Shown here: in pieces, positions 6,407-12,534 of the stretch | Numbering within the stretch: position 1 is the first letter of the stretch | Layout of the letters: the number at the start of each line of letters is the position of its first letter | Assembly: GCA_002344975.1 (NCBI GenBank) | Contig: DDUV01000126.1 | Span: 1-14,697, forward strand | Reading direction: 5' to 3' | Source: Saprospiraceae bacterium UBA2329 | Lineage (GTDB): Bacteria; Bacteroidota; Bacteroidia; Chitinophagales; Saprospiraceae | Length of the DNA: 14,697 nucleotides | Position numbers and translations under genes: made by a program | The notes under the pieces: generated by a model | What the model was told of the DNA's origin: nothing | The model's database searches: none | Seen by the model: the letters and a program-made list of their open reading frames with translations, nothing else

Positions 6407-6459
6407 TAGTGAAGGGGTGACTCAGCCGGCGATTCAGCCCCGTAGTCACCCCTTCACTA
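6407..6459. repeat. 16-bp perfect inverted repeat in the presumed SQR leader
   Basis: TAGTGAAGGGGTGACT (6407-6422) and AGTCACCCCTTCACTA (6444-6459) are exact reverse complements with a 21-bp loop. It ends 64 bp before the SQR start codon. If transcription begins near 6383 it forms a strong 5' leader hairpin. It could also be a DNA operator for a local repressor. No T-run follows, so a terminator is unlikely. Confidence 0.8.
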
Positions 6460-6523
6460 AGCATAGAAAACTCAATGAACAATGTGATTATTCAGCCAAT
6501 GTCTCACCAAAAAAACACCAACG

Positions 6524-7798
6524 ATGGCAGCCAAACACCACCAAATCGTAATCGTCGGCGGCGGCACCGCAGGCATCACCGTAGCCGCTCAGTTGTTGCG
6601 CGCCGATAAAAAATTGGACGTGGCAATCATTGACCCGACTAAAAAACATTATTACCAGCCCGCCTGGACTTTGGTAGGCGCGGGGGTATATGACTTCAAA
6701 GCCACCGAGCGCGACGAGGCATCGGTCATTCCAAAAAATGTGACCTGGATTCAGCAGCCCGCTCAGGATTTGCAACCCGACGACAACAAAGTAGTACTCG
6801 GCAACGGCGATGAAGTGACGTATGACTACCTCGTGCTTTGCCCCGGCATCCAGATTGACCTCAACGGCATTGAGGGCCTGACGGAAACGCTGGGCAAAAA
6901 CGACGTGTGCAGCAATTACACTGATCCTAAATACACCTGGGAGGTACTCCAGAATTTCAAAGGCGGCACGGCCATTTATACCCAACCGGCCACGCCCATC
7001 AAATGCGGCGGCGCCCCTCAGAAAATCATGTATCTGGCCGATGACTACTACCAGAAAAAAGGCGTGAAAGACAAAACGAAAGTATCGTTCATCACACCCG
7101 GTTCGGTTATTTTCGGCGTGCCGGAATTTGCCAAAACCCTCATGGAAGTGGTCAATCGCAAAGGCATCGAACTGCGCTTTTTCCACAAACTCACCAAGAT
7201 TGACGGCCCCAACAAAATGGCCTATTACAGCATCGTGGGCGGCGACGGCGACCCGGCCAAATTGTACCATAACAAGTTGGACCTCGGCGATCAGGTCATC
7301 TCTCCCACCGAAGTGGCCGTACCTTTTGATATGCTGCACTTGGCGCCGCCTCAAAGCGCTCCCGACTTCGTAAAACGCTCCAAATTGGCGCATCAGGAAG
7401 GCCCCGACAAAGGCTGGATCAACGTCAACATCAATACCATGCAGCACAATGTGTATCCCAATGTCTTCGGCTTGGGCGATGCTGCCGCCGTGCCCACCGC
7501 CCGTACCGGCGCCGCCGTGCGCAAACAGGCGCCTGTGTTGGTCGGCAATCTGGTGCATCTGATTCAAAACAAAGGCGCGGCCATGAATCCAGGTTATCAG
7601 GGCTACTCCTCCTGCCCACTCGTTACGGGGTATGGCAAAATGGTGCTGGCGGAGTTTAAATACAACAACGTACGCGACAGCGACAAGCTCATTTCCACTT
7701 TCGTGGATACCACCAAAGAGCAATACAGCATGTGGCTCCTCAAAATGTATGGGCTGCCCTTCATCTACTGGAAAATGATGCTGAAAGGCTTGATGTAA
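6524..7798 (+). CDS. sqr: Sulfide:quinone oxidoreductase, type II
   Basis: This flavoprotein oxidises sulfide and reduces membrane quinone. The 424-residue protein has the N-terminal FAD-binding GGGTAG motif (residues 12-17), the redox cysteine C161 in ATPIKCGGAPQKIMYL and the second redox cysteine C364 in YSSCPLVTGYGKMVLAEF. A second FAD-contact region is GLGDAAAVPTA (316-326). The overall resemblance to mitochondrial SQR, including IFGVPEFA, MLHLAPP and the C-terminal PFIYWKMMLKG, places it in type II. Extra cysteines C106 and C129 are present. The product is expected to sit on the membrane surface through its amphipathic C-terminus. No persulfide dioxygenase or rhodanese is adjacent; the YeeE/YedE pair upstream may handle the sulfane-sulfur product. 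The ATG start gives the flavin motif at the normal distance. Confidence 0.95.
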   Translation: MAAKHHQIVIVGGGTAGITVAAQLLRADKKLDVAIIDPTKKHYYQPAWTLVGAGVYDFKATERDEASVIPKNVTWIQQPAQDLQPDDNKVVLGNGDEVTYDYLVLCPGIQIDLNGIEGLTETLGKNDVCSNYTDPKYTWEVLQNFKGGTAIYTQPATPIKCGGAPQKIMYLADDYYQKKGVKDKTKVSFITPGSVIFGVPEFAKTLMEVVNRKGIELRFFHKLTKIDGPNKMAYYSIVGGDGDPAKLYHNKLDLGDQVISPTEVAVPFDMLHLAPPQSAPDFVKRSKLAHQEGPDKGWINVNINTMQHNVYPNVFGLGDAAAVPTARTGAAVRKQAPVLVGNLVHLIQNKGAAMNPGYQGYSSCPLVTGYGKMVLAEFKYNNVRDSDKLISTFVDTTKEQYSMWLLKMYGLPFIYWKMMLKGLM

Positions 7799-7836
7799 AC
7801 ATCTGACAAACAGCGAATAAAATAACAGATAATCCG

Positions 7837-7871
7837 ACTGCCGGGGTGTGTACATTCCGGCAGTTTTTTTT
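7837..7871 (+). terminator. Intrinsic terminator after SQR
   Basis: ACTGCCGG (7837-7844) pairs perfectly with CCGGCAGT (7857-7864) around a 12-nt loop, followed by eight consecutive T residues (7864-7871). It begins 38 bp after the SQR stop. This is a textbook rho-independent terminator. Confidence 0.92.
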
Positions 7872-7879
7872 ATCCCTGC

Positions 7880-7928
7880 GCGAGGTGACATCTAACCGCG
7901 CCCTAAGCGCGGGAAGGTGTCATCTCGC
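7880..7928 (+). repeat. Interspersed hairpin element, short copy A3
   Basis: This 49-bp copy keeps both outer arms of A1 (GCGAGGTGACATCTAAC and GGAAGGTGTCATCTCGC). The loop is replaced by a perfect CCGCGC/GCGCGG stem around CCTAA. The following GGCTGCGAAGGGAAAA matches the A1 flank at 15 of 16 positions, so the element may extend to about 7944. It sits 8 bp beyond the SQR terminator. Confidence 0.88.
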
Positions 7929-7944
7929 GGCTGCGAAGGGAAAA

Positions 7945-8237
7945 ATGCCCATTGAAATATTGATTTTTTTTCGGCCATATACCCCAGAGTCCTGATGATA
8001 CTTCAAGTCTAAAATGATGAGAAGTTATTCAAGGTTTATATTAACAATGGGCTATCGAAAGAGAAATTGAGAGTAGCCCTTTTGACAATGGGCATTTCGA
8101 TATTTTTTACAGGCATTACTGGTGAAAAAGTCTATGTATGCTCCAACTGTAGTCATGCAGAGGTTGAATAAGACACTCGCCCCATTTATCACAATCTTGT
8201 CTTGTTAAATTGTACCTCAGAGAAGCCTCAATATGTA
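7945..8237. other. AT-rich intergenic island with a possible gene remnant
   Basis: This stretch is visibly richer in A and T than the flanking genes and holds no convincing gene. One plus-strand frame is open from 8013 to a TAA at 8169-8171 and ends VYVCSNCSHAEVE with a CxxC. Its only in-frame ATG (8088) leaves 27 residues. ATGCCCATTG near 7946 is complementary to CAATGGGCAT near 8086, giving a widely spaced inverted repeat. It could be the remains of a small gene or insertion. Confidence 0.4.
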
Positions 8238-8266
8238 TTGGAGAGCAAGTGTTTTAATTACCTTTG
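8238..8266 (+). promoter_or_regulatory. Promoter of the small membrane protein gene
   Basis: TTG (8238-8240) and TACCTTTG (8259-8266), separated by 18 bp, match the Bacteroidota TTG / TAnnTTTG pattern exactly. They lie just ahead of the ATG at 8291, implying a leader of about 20 nt. Confidence 0.6.
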
Positions 8267-8290
8267 TCATACATTACAAAACCTGTCACC

Positions 8291-8668
8291 ATGAAAAAAT
8301 TACTCAATGCAGCCCTCATCCTCACATCTCTGATCGGTTATCTGGAATGGGGCGGCGGCAACCACCAATTTCTGTTCCAAATCGAATACGAACTGATTTT
8401 CGGGGCGCTCAAAGACCTCAACAATTTCAAGCATCCATTCGTCTTGCTGCCCATGCTGGGGCAGGTGCTGATTCTCATTACCCTGTTTCAAAAAACGCCG
8501 GGCAGAACGCTCACCTTCATCGGTCTGGCCTGCATGAGCCTGCTGATGTTGTTCATTTTGTTAGTCGGCGTTTTGGGACTCAATCTACGCGTGATACTCT
8601 CCACCATTCCTTTTGTCATCACCGGCATTTTGGTGCTGCGCGCCCATTGGAAGCGGGCTGAAAGCTAA
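8291..8668 (+). CDS. Small integral membrane protein, unknown function
   Basis: I do not recognise this 125-residue protein. It has a short basic start (MKKLL) and four hydrophobic segments: about 4-19, 48-64, 73-94 and 98-117. It ends in a basic tail (RAHWKRAES). The loop at 20-47 is polar and aromatic (YLEWGGGNHQF). There is no catalytic motif. I choose the ATG at 8291 over an in-frame TTG at 8264, because the TTG lies inside the likely promoter and only the ATG gives a compact hydrophobic start. It stands alone between a terminator-bounded SQR unit and the gluconate genes, so context gives no function. The near-perfect upstream promoter supports that it is expressed. Confidence 0.8.
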   Translation: MKKLLNAALILTSLIGYLEWGGGNHQFLFQIEYELIFGALKDLNNFKHPFVLLPMLGQVLILITLFQKTPGRTLTFIGLACMSLLMLFILLVGVLGLNLRVILSTIPFVITGILVLRAHWKRAES

Positions 8669-8773
8669 GGGGCGATAAAAAAATAAAGTGATCATTTACA
8701 AAATTCGGGATGATTCATGTTTCGCTCCGCCATCCGGTGAATCCTGTCTAAAGAATAAGCGAGGTACAGCTTC

Positions 8774-8857
8774 AGACGCAGAAAGACGCAGATTTTTATG
8801 ATCGTTATGTCCTCTACGAGCAGCGCAAATCATACAAATCATAAATAGATCAGCGTC
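8774..8857. repeat. Imperfect inverted repeat with direct repeats
   Basis: AGACGCAGA occurs twice (8774-8782 and 8784-8792). The second copy opens an arm (8785-8802, GACGCAGATTTTTATGAT) that is imperfectly complementary to 8838-8857 (ATCATAAATAGATCAGCGTC). It is probably a noncoding interspersed repeat. The rest of the gap from 8669 to 8977 shows no gene. Confidence 0.5.
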
Positions 8858-8938
8858 AAAAATAGGACGCGGTTCATATTTCAGAATTTCAGCACATGCT
8901 TTGTTCTGTCCAATGTGTTATACACGCCACTCGTCGGC

Positions 8939-8966
8939 TTGCGTTTCGCTTTTGGGAATAGTTTTT
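8939..8966 (+). promoter_or_regulatory. Weak candidate promoter for the gntK-gnd gene
   Basis: TTG (8939-8941), a 17-bp spacer and TAGTTTTT (8959-8966, one mismatch to TAnnTTTG) lie just before the ATG at 8978. A start here would give an almost leaderless mRNA, so the call is tentative. Confidence 0.3.
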
Positions 8967-8977
8967 ACTTTTATCGG

Positions 8978-10870
8978 ATGAAGCACCAAGTTGTCATTAT
9001 CACAGGCGTGGCCGGCATCGGGAAATCCAGCGTGGCCCGATTGCTGGCACAAAAGCTGGGCTGTTCTTACTACGACGGCGATGATTTTCACCCACAGGCC
9101 AACGTGGAAAAAATGCAGCGCGGAACAGCCCTGAAAGACGAAGACCGCGCACCCTGGCTGCAATCCATCCACAATTTTATCGTCGCCCGCCTCCCATTGG
9201 AGTCCTTGGTGCTGGCCTGCTCCGCTTTGAAACAAAAATACAGAGACGTGTTGGAGCAGGGTCTGCCGGCGGCTCAGGTGCAGTGGGTTCATTTACAGGG
9301 CGATTTTGACCTTGTTTACAATAGAATCCTGCAAAGGGCCGGCCATTTTATGCCCCCTGAATTGTTGCAATCGCAGTACGATGCTTATGAAGCCTCTCGT
9401 TCGGGACTGAAAATAGACGTGAATCAACCGCTGATTTCAGTGGTAGAGCAAATAGCGCACTTGCTGGAAGCCCAATCGGAAATGGGCGTCCTGGGCTTGG
9501 GTGTGATGGGAACCAATCTGGCCCGAAACATAGCAGACAAAGGCATTGCGCTCTCTGTTTTTAATCGGCATGTAGAAGGCGCAGAGGAAAACGTAGCCCT
9601 GAAAGCCACACAAAAATACCCCGAACTGGCCCCGGCCCGGCCCTACGACGACCTGCGGACCTTTGTGGCCTCTTTGCAAAAACCGAGGAAAATACTCCTG
9701 ATGATCAACGCCGGCCCTGCCATAGACGAAGTTCTTCGACAATTGACGCCGCTTCTTTCGGAGGGAGATGTCGTGATAGACGGGGGTAATTCGCACTACC
9801 GGGACACCGGGCGGCGGATGGACGATCTGAGCCGACACCGCATTCACTACCTCGGCGCCGGCGTTTCGGGCGGAGAGGAAGGCGCGCTCCTGGGGCCGGC
9901 CATCATGCCGGGCGGCTCGGCGGAGGCTTACGCATTGGCGGCGCCTGTTCTTACACGCATCGCAGCCGTGAATGCAGCCGGCGAGCGTTGTTGCGCGTAC
10001 ATTGGCGCCGGGGGCAGCGGGCATTTTGTAAAAATGGTACACAACGGCATTGAATACGCCGAAATGCAACTGATCGCCGAGACGTATGCTCATCTCCGCT
10101 GGGAACAGGGGCTTTCGCCGGAAGGCATCGCGGAAATTTTTGCAGAGTGGAATGCCGGTTCCGAGCAAAGTTATCTGCTGGAAATAACGATAGTTGTTTT
10201 ACTAAAAAAGGATACCGACGGCCTCCCCCTGCTCGATAAGGTGTCGGATGCGGCGGCCAACAAAGGCACCGGCGGCTGGACCAGCATCGCGGCCTGCGAT
10301 CTGGGCGTTCCCATCCCCTCCATCACGGCGGCGCTGTTTGCCCGGTACCAGTCGGCACTAAAAACCTTGAGAACTGAATACGCCGCGCAGTTCCAACCCG
10401 AAACCGCCGGCCGCAAACCCGCTCTGGATGACTTAAAAAACCTGTACCGCTTTTGCCGGCTGATGAACCACCATCAGGGCTTTCGGCTCATTCGGGCAGC
10501 ATCTGAGGCATACCAATGGGACATCGGACTTGAGGCATTGGCAGGTATTTGGTCGGGAGGCTGCATCATCCGGTCGCGGCTGCTGGCGGATATTCGCGCT
10601 CATTTAGCTCATCAACCCGACATCCTGCTCGTCCCCTCGGTCGCTGGTTTCTTGGCTGGTCATTACACGAGCGTGGCGCGGGCGTACCAAATGCTGGCGG
10701 GCGGTCGTGAGGCCATACCCTGCATTTCGGCGGGCCTCGAATATTTTAAATACATGACGCAGGAGGAGAGCAGCGCCTCTGTGTTGCAGGCCCAGAGAGA
10801 CTATTTCGGGGCGCATACCTACCAGCGCAAAGACAGGCCGGGCGAGGTATTTCATACAAATTGGATATAA
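8978..10870 (+). CDS. Bifunctional gluconokinase / 6-phosphogluconate dehydrogenase fusion
   Basis: This 630-residue protein joins two consecutive enzymes of gluconate use. Residues 1-167 are a GntK-type gluconokinase: P-loop GVAGIGKSS (10-18), then DGDDFHP (33-39) and DEDRAPWL (54-61). Residues 169-630 are a complete decarboxylating 6-phosphogluconate dehydrogenase. That half has the Rossmann motif GLGVMG (173-178), GGNSHYRDT (269-277), GAGVSGGEEGA (293-303) and KMVHNGIEY with the catalytic-type K352, N356 and E359. It closes with the substrate-binding tail FGAHTYQRKDRPGEVFHTNW. M169 marks the likely ancestral start of the second enzyme, and the linker is almost absent. The chain converts gluconate plus ATP to 6-phosphogluconate, then to ribulose-5-phosphate, CO2 and reduced NADP(H). 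I use the ATG at 8978, because upstream codons add a sequence foreign to GntK. A gluconate permease follows. Confidence 0.95.
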   Translation: MKHQVVIITGVAGIGKSSVARLLAQKLGCSYYDGDDFHPQANVEKMQRGTALKDEDRAPWLQSIHNFIVARLPLESLVLACSALKQKYRDVLEQGLPAAQVQWVHLQGDFDLVYNRILQRAGHFMPPELLQSQYDAYEASRSGLKIDVNQPLISVVEQIAHLLEAQSEMGVLGLGVMGTNLARNIADKGIALSVFNRHVEGAEENVALKATQKYPELAPARPYDDLRTFVASLQKPRKILLMINAGPAIDEVLRQLTPLLSEGDVVIDGGNSHYRDTGRRMDDLSRHRIHYLGAGVSGGEEGALLGPAIMPGGSAEAYALAAPVLTRIAAVNAAGERCCAYIGAGGSGHFVKMVHNGIEYAEMQLIAETYAHLRWEQGLSPEGIAEIFAEWNAGSEQSYLLEITIVVLLKKDTDGLPLLDKVSDAAANKGTGGWTSIAACDLGVPIPSITAALFARYQSALKTLRTEYAAQFQPETAGRKPALDDLKNLYRFCRLMNHHQGFRLIRAASEAYQWDIGLEALAGIWSGGCIIRSRLLADIRAHLAHQPDILLVPSVAGFLAGHYTSVARAYQMLAGGREAIPCISAGLEYFKYMTQEESSASVLQAQRDYFGAHTYQRKDRPGEVFHTNWI

Positions 10871-10891
10871 GCTGTTCATTAACAAACGAAT

Positions 10892-10912
10892 AGCTTCGAG
10901 CCGCGAGCTACG
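10892..10912 (+). repeat. Heptamer repeat after gntK-gnd
   Basis: Three 7-bp units, AGCTTCG, AGCCGCG and AGCTACG, begin 21 bp after the stop. They resemble the AGCT-type heptamers at 11126-11153 in the same gap. Confidence 0.5.
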
Positions 10913-10976
10913 AATTGATTTTCCAAAATAAAAAAGTCACTCATCTTCAACGGTTGATTTTGAAATCTCCCCTCTG

Positions 10977-11034
10977 TTTTCATGCGACACCTTCCAGCCT
11001 CGCTAAAGATCGGCTGTTAGATGTCACCTGAAAA
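10977..11034 (-). repeat. Interspersed hairpin element, inverted copy B2
   Basis: This 58-bp copy shares its terminal 19 bp on both sides with B1 (TTTTCATGCGACACCTTCC at the left), and even its TCTCCCCT-type upstream flank. The centre differs. It lies 5 bp from copy A2 in the opposite orientation, so the B-then-A order is the reverse of the A-then-B order at 6154-6293. Confidence 0.88.
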
Positions 11035-11039
11035 CACAA

Positions 11040-11096
11040 GCGAGGTGACATCTAACGCCGGGATGCAACAACTGGCGGCGGAAGGTGTCATCTCGC
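11040..11096 (+). repeat. Interspersed hairpin element, copy A2
   Basis: This 57-bp copy is identical to A1 at 55 positions. The two changes (T to C) leave the long stem intact. Its right flank differs from A1 and A3, running directly into AGCT-rich repeats. Confidence 0.9.
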
Positions 11097-11122
11097 AGCT
11101 AAGCTGCCTGCCGGCGAGGCAG
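11095..11122. other. Two adjoining short stem-loops
   Basis: GCAGCT and AGCTGC (11095-11107) form a perfect palindrome around a single A. CTGCCT and AGGCAG (11104-11122) form a 6-bp stem around GCCGGCG. The two overlap and are mutually exclusive. They lie 60-90 bp before the permease start; a regulatory role is possible but unsupported. Confidence 0.4.
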
Positions 11123-11125
11123 ACT

Positions 11126-11153
11126 CATAGCTCGCAGCTCATAGCTCGCAGCT
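11126..11153 (+). repeat. Heptamer repeat before gntP
   Basis: Four units in strict alternation, CATAGCT, CGCAGCT, CATAGCT and CGCAGCT, form a 14-bp repeat duplicated exactly. It lies 29 bp before the permease ATG, so in its promoter or leader. Confidence 0.75.
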
Positions 11154-11182
11154 TTAGGGAATAATATGTTAAACTATTGACC

Positions 11183-12511
11183 ATGAAAATCCAACTCCTA
11201 CTATCCGTGCTGGGCGGCATGAGCCTGCTGCTTTTGCTCATCATCAGGTTGCGTCTTCCCGCATTCATTGCCCTATTGATCGCTGCCATTGTCACCGCGC
11301 TGATGGCAGGCATGGAGACCGGCCAAATCATAGAAACCGTGCAAAAAGGCATGGGCAGCACCCTGGGTTTTGTGGCTACCGTGGTGGGACTGGGGGCCAT
11401 ATTCGGCGGTATTTTGGAAAAAACCGGCGGCGCTGAAAAAATCGCCACGAGCCTCCTGAATTTTTTTGGAGAAAAAAAAGCCCCACTCGCCCTCCTGCTG
11501 ACGGGTTTTATGGTAGGCATTCCCGTCTTTTTCGACGTCGGGTTCATCATTCTTTTCCCCATGTTGCCGGCGGTGCATCAAAAGACTAAAAAATCGCTCG
11601 TTTTTTATGCCATTCCTTTGCTCGCCGGCCTCGCTGTCACACATGCCTTTATTCCGCCGACGCCCGGACCAATTGCCGTGGCGGATATTTTGGGCGCCAA
11701 CCTCGGCATGGTCATCGTTGTGGGCGTGCTGGCCGGTTTGCCCGCCGCCTATACGAGCGGCCTGCTGTACGGGAAATACATCGGGAATAAAATAGACATT
11801 CAAATACCCCATGCACCGGAGCCTGTCGCCCGAAAATCGGAACTGCACACGGGGCTTGTTTTTGCTATTCTGCTGCTGCCCATTGCCTTGATACTAATGA
11901 GTACGGTGGCGAAAACCGTCTATAAAAATGAAAACGCTGTGACGGCGGCCATCCAATTGCTGGGACATCCGTTTTCGGCGCTCATTTTGGCCAATATCCT
12001 TGCCTGGTATGTATTGGGTAGAAATTACGGATTCAGCACCCGGCAACTGACCGAAATTTCGTCCAAATCCATGCAGCCGGCGGGAGTCATTATTTTGGTA
12101 ACGGGCGCGGGCGGCGTGCTGAAACAAGTGCTGGTAGATACAGGCGCGGGCAAGATGATTGCCGAAGCGATGCAGGACGCGGGCCTGAGCATCATTGTTT
12201 TTTCTTTTTTAGCGGCCACCATTGTCAGGGTATTGCAGGGTTCGGCCACCGTTGCCATGATTACCGCTGCCGGATTGGTGGCGCCGCTGCTGGCCTCGTA
12301 CCAACTCAACGCGGTGGAGGTAGCCGCGCTGGTTACGTCCATCGCGTCGGGCGCGACGATGTTGTCGCATCTGAATGACAGCGGTTTCTGGTTGGTCAAA
12401 GAGTTCTTGCACCTCAGCGAAAAACAGGGCCTCCAAACCTGGACCATCGCCTCCAGTATTCTGGGCCTGACGGGCTTTGTGATGTCCTGTTTGATTTTTT
12501 GGGTGGGATAG
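11183..12511 (+). CDS. gntP: GntP-family gluconate:H+ symporter
   Basis: This 442-residue integral membrane permease has about 12 hydrophobic segments. Family motifs are visible: GIPVFFDVGFIILFP, HAFIPPTPGPIAVADILGA, VLQGSATVAMITAAGL and SHLNDSGFWLVKEFLHLS near the C-terminus. Length is normal for GntP. It most likely imports gluconate with protons for the gluconokinase/dehydrogenase fusion encoded upstream. The 312-bp gap between the two genes carries paired hairpin elements and heptamer repeats, so separate transcription is possible. I use the ATG at 11183 rather than an in-frame TTG 6 bp earlier. The gene converges on the glycoside hydrolase gene with 23 bp between stops; that gap holds only an imperfect stem (GGCC-ATCA-GGCC) without a T-run. 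Related sugar acids as substrates cannot be excluded. Confidence 0.93.
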   Translation: MKIQLLLSVLGGMSLLLLLIIRLRLPAFIALLIAAIVTALMAGMETGQIIETVQKGMGSTLGFVATVVGLGAIFGGILEKTGGAEKIATSLLNFFGEKKAPLALLLTGFMVGIPVFFDVGFIILFPMLPAVHQKTKKSLVFYAIPLLAGLAVTHAFIPPTPGPIAVADILGANLGMVIVVGVLAGLPAAYTSGLLYGKYIGNKIDIQIPHAPEPVARKSELHTGLVFAILLLPIALILMSTVAKTVYKNENAVTAAIQLLGHPFSALILANILAWYVLGRNYGFSTRQLTEISSKSMQPAGVIILVTGAGGVLKQVLVDTGAGKMIAEAMQDAGLSIIVFSFLAATIVRVLQGSATVAMITAAGLVAPLLASYQLNAVEVAALVTSIASGATMLSHLNDSGFWLVKEFLHLSEKQGLQTWTIASSILGLTGFVMSCLIFWVG

Positions 12512-12534
12512 CTGAGGCCATCAGGCCGGCTCAT

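Larger units (their letters stand above)
5985..6523. other. Structured 540-bp intergenic region before SQR
   Basis: I find no gene here. In order it holds a 15-bp perfect inverted repeat (6018-6066), a smaller stem-loop (6099-6124), an A/B pair of the interspersed hairpin element (6154-6293), a Crp-type palindrome (6334-6349), a promoter-like element (6371-6378) and a 16-bp perfect inverted repeat (6407-6459) in the presumed SQR leader. Each is entered separately. Confidence 0.7.

Noticed and set aside
6018..6459. Riboswitch in the gap before SQR
   Set aside because: There are several independent hairpins but no arrangement resembling a known riboswitch class, and one part is a dispersed repeat.
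6488..7891. Long antisense open frame opposite SQR
   Set aside because: The sense strand encodes a full SQR with all redox cysteines; the antisense product is low-complexity and runs through the terminator.
8264..8290. TTG start for the small membrane protein giving nine extra residues
   Set aside because: It lies in the -7 promoter element and adds a polar sequence before a natural MKKLL start.
12512..12534. Bidirectional terminator between gntP and the GH5 gene
   Set aside because: The GGCC-ATCA-GGCC stem is imperfect when extended and lacks T-runs on either side.
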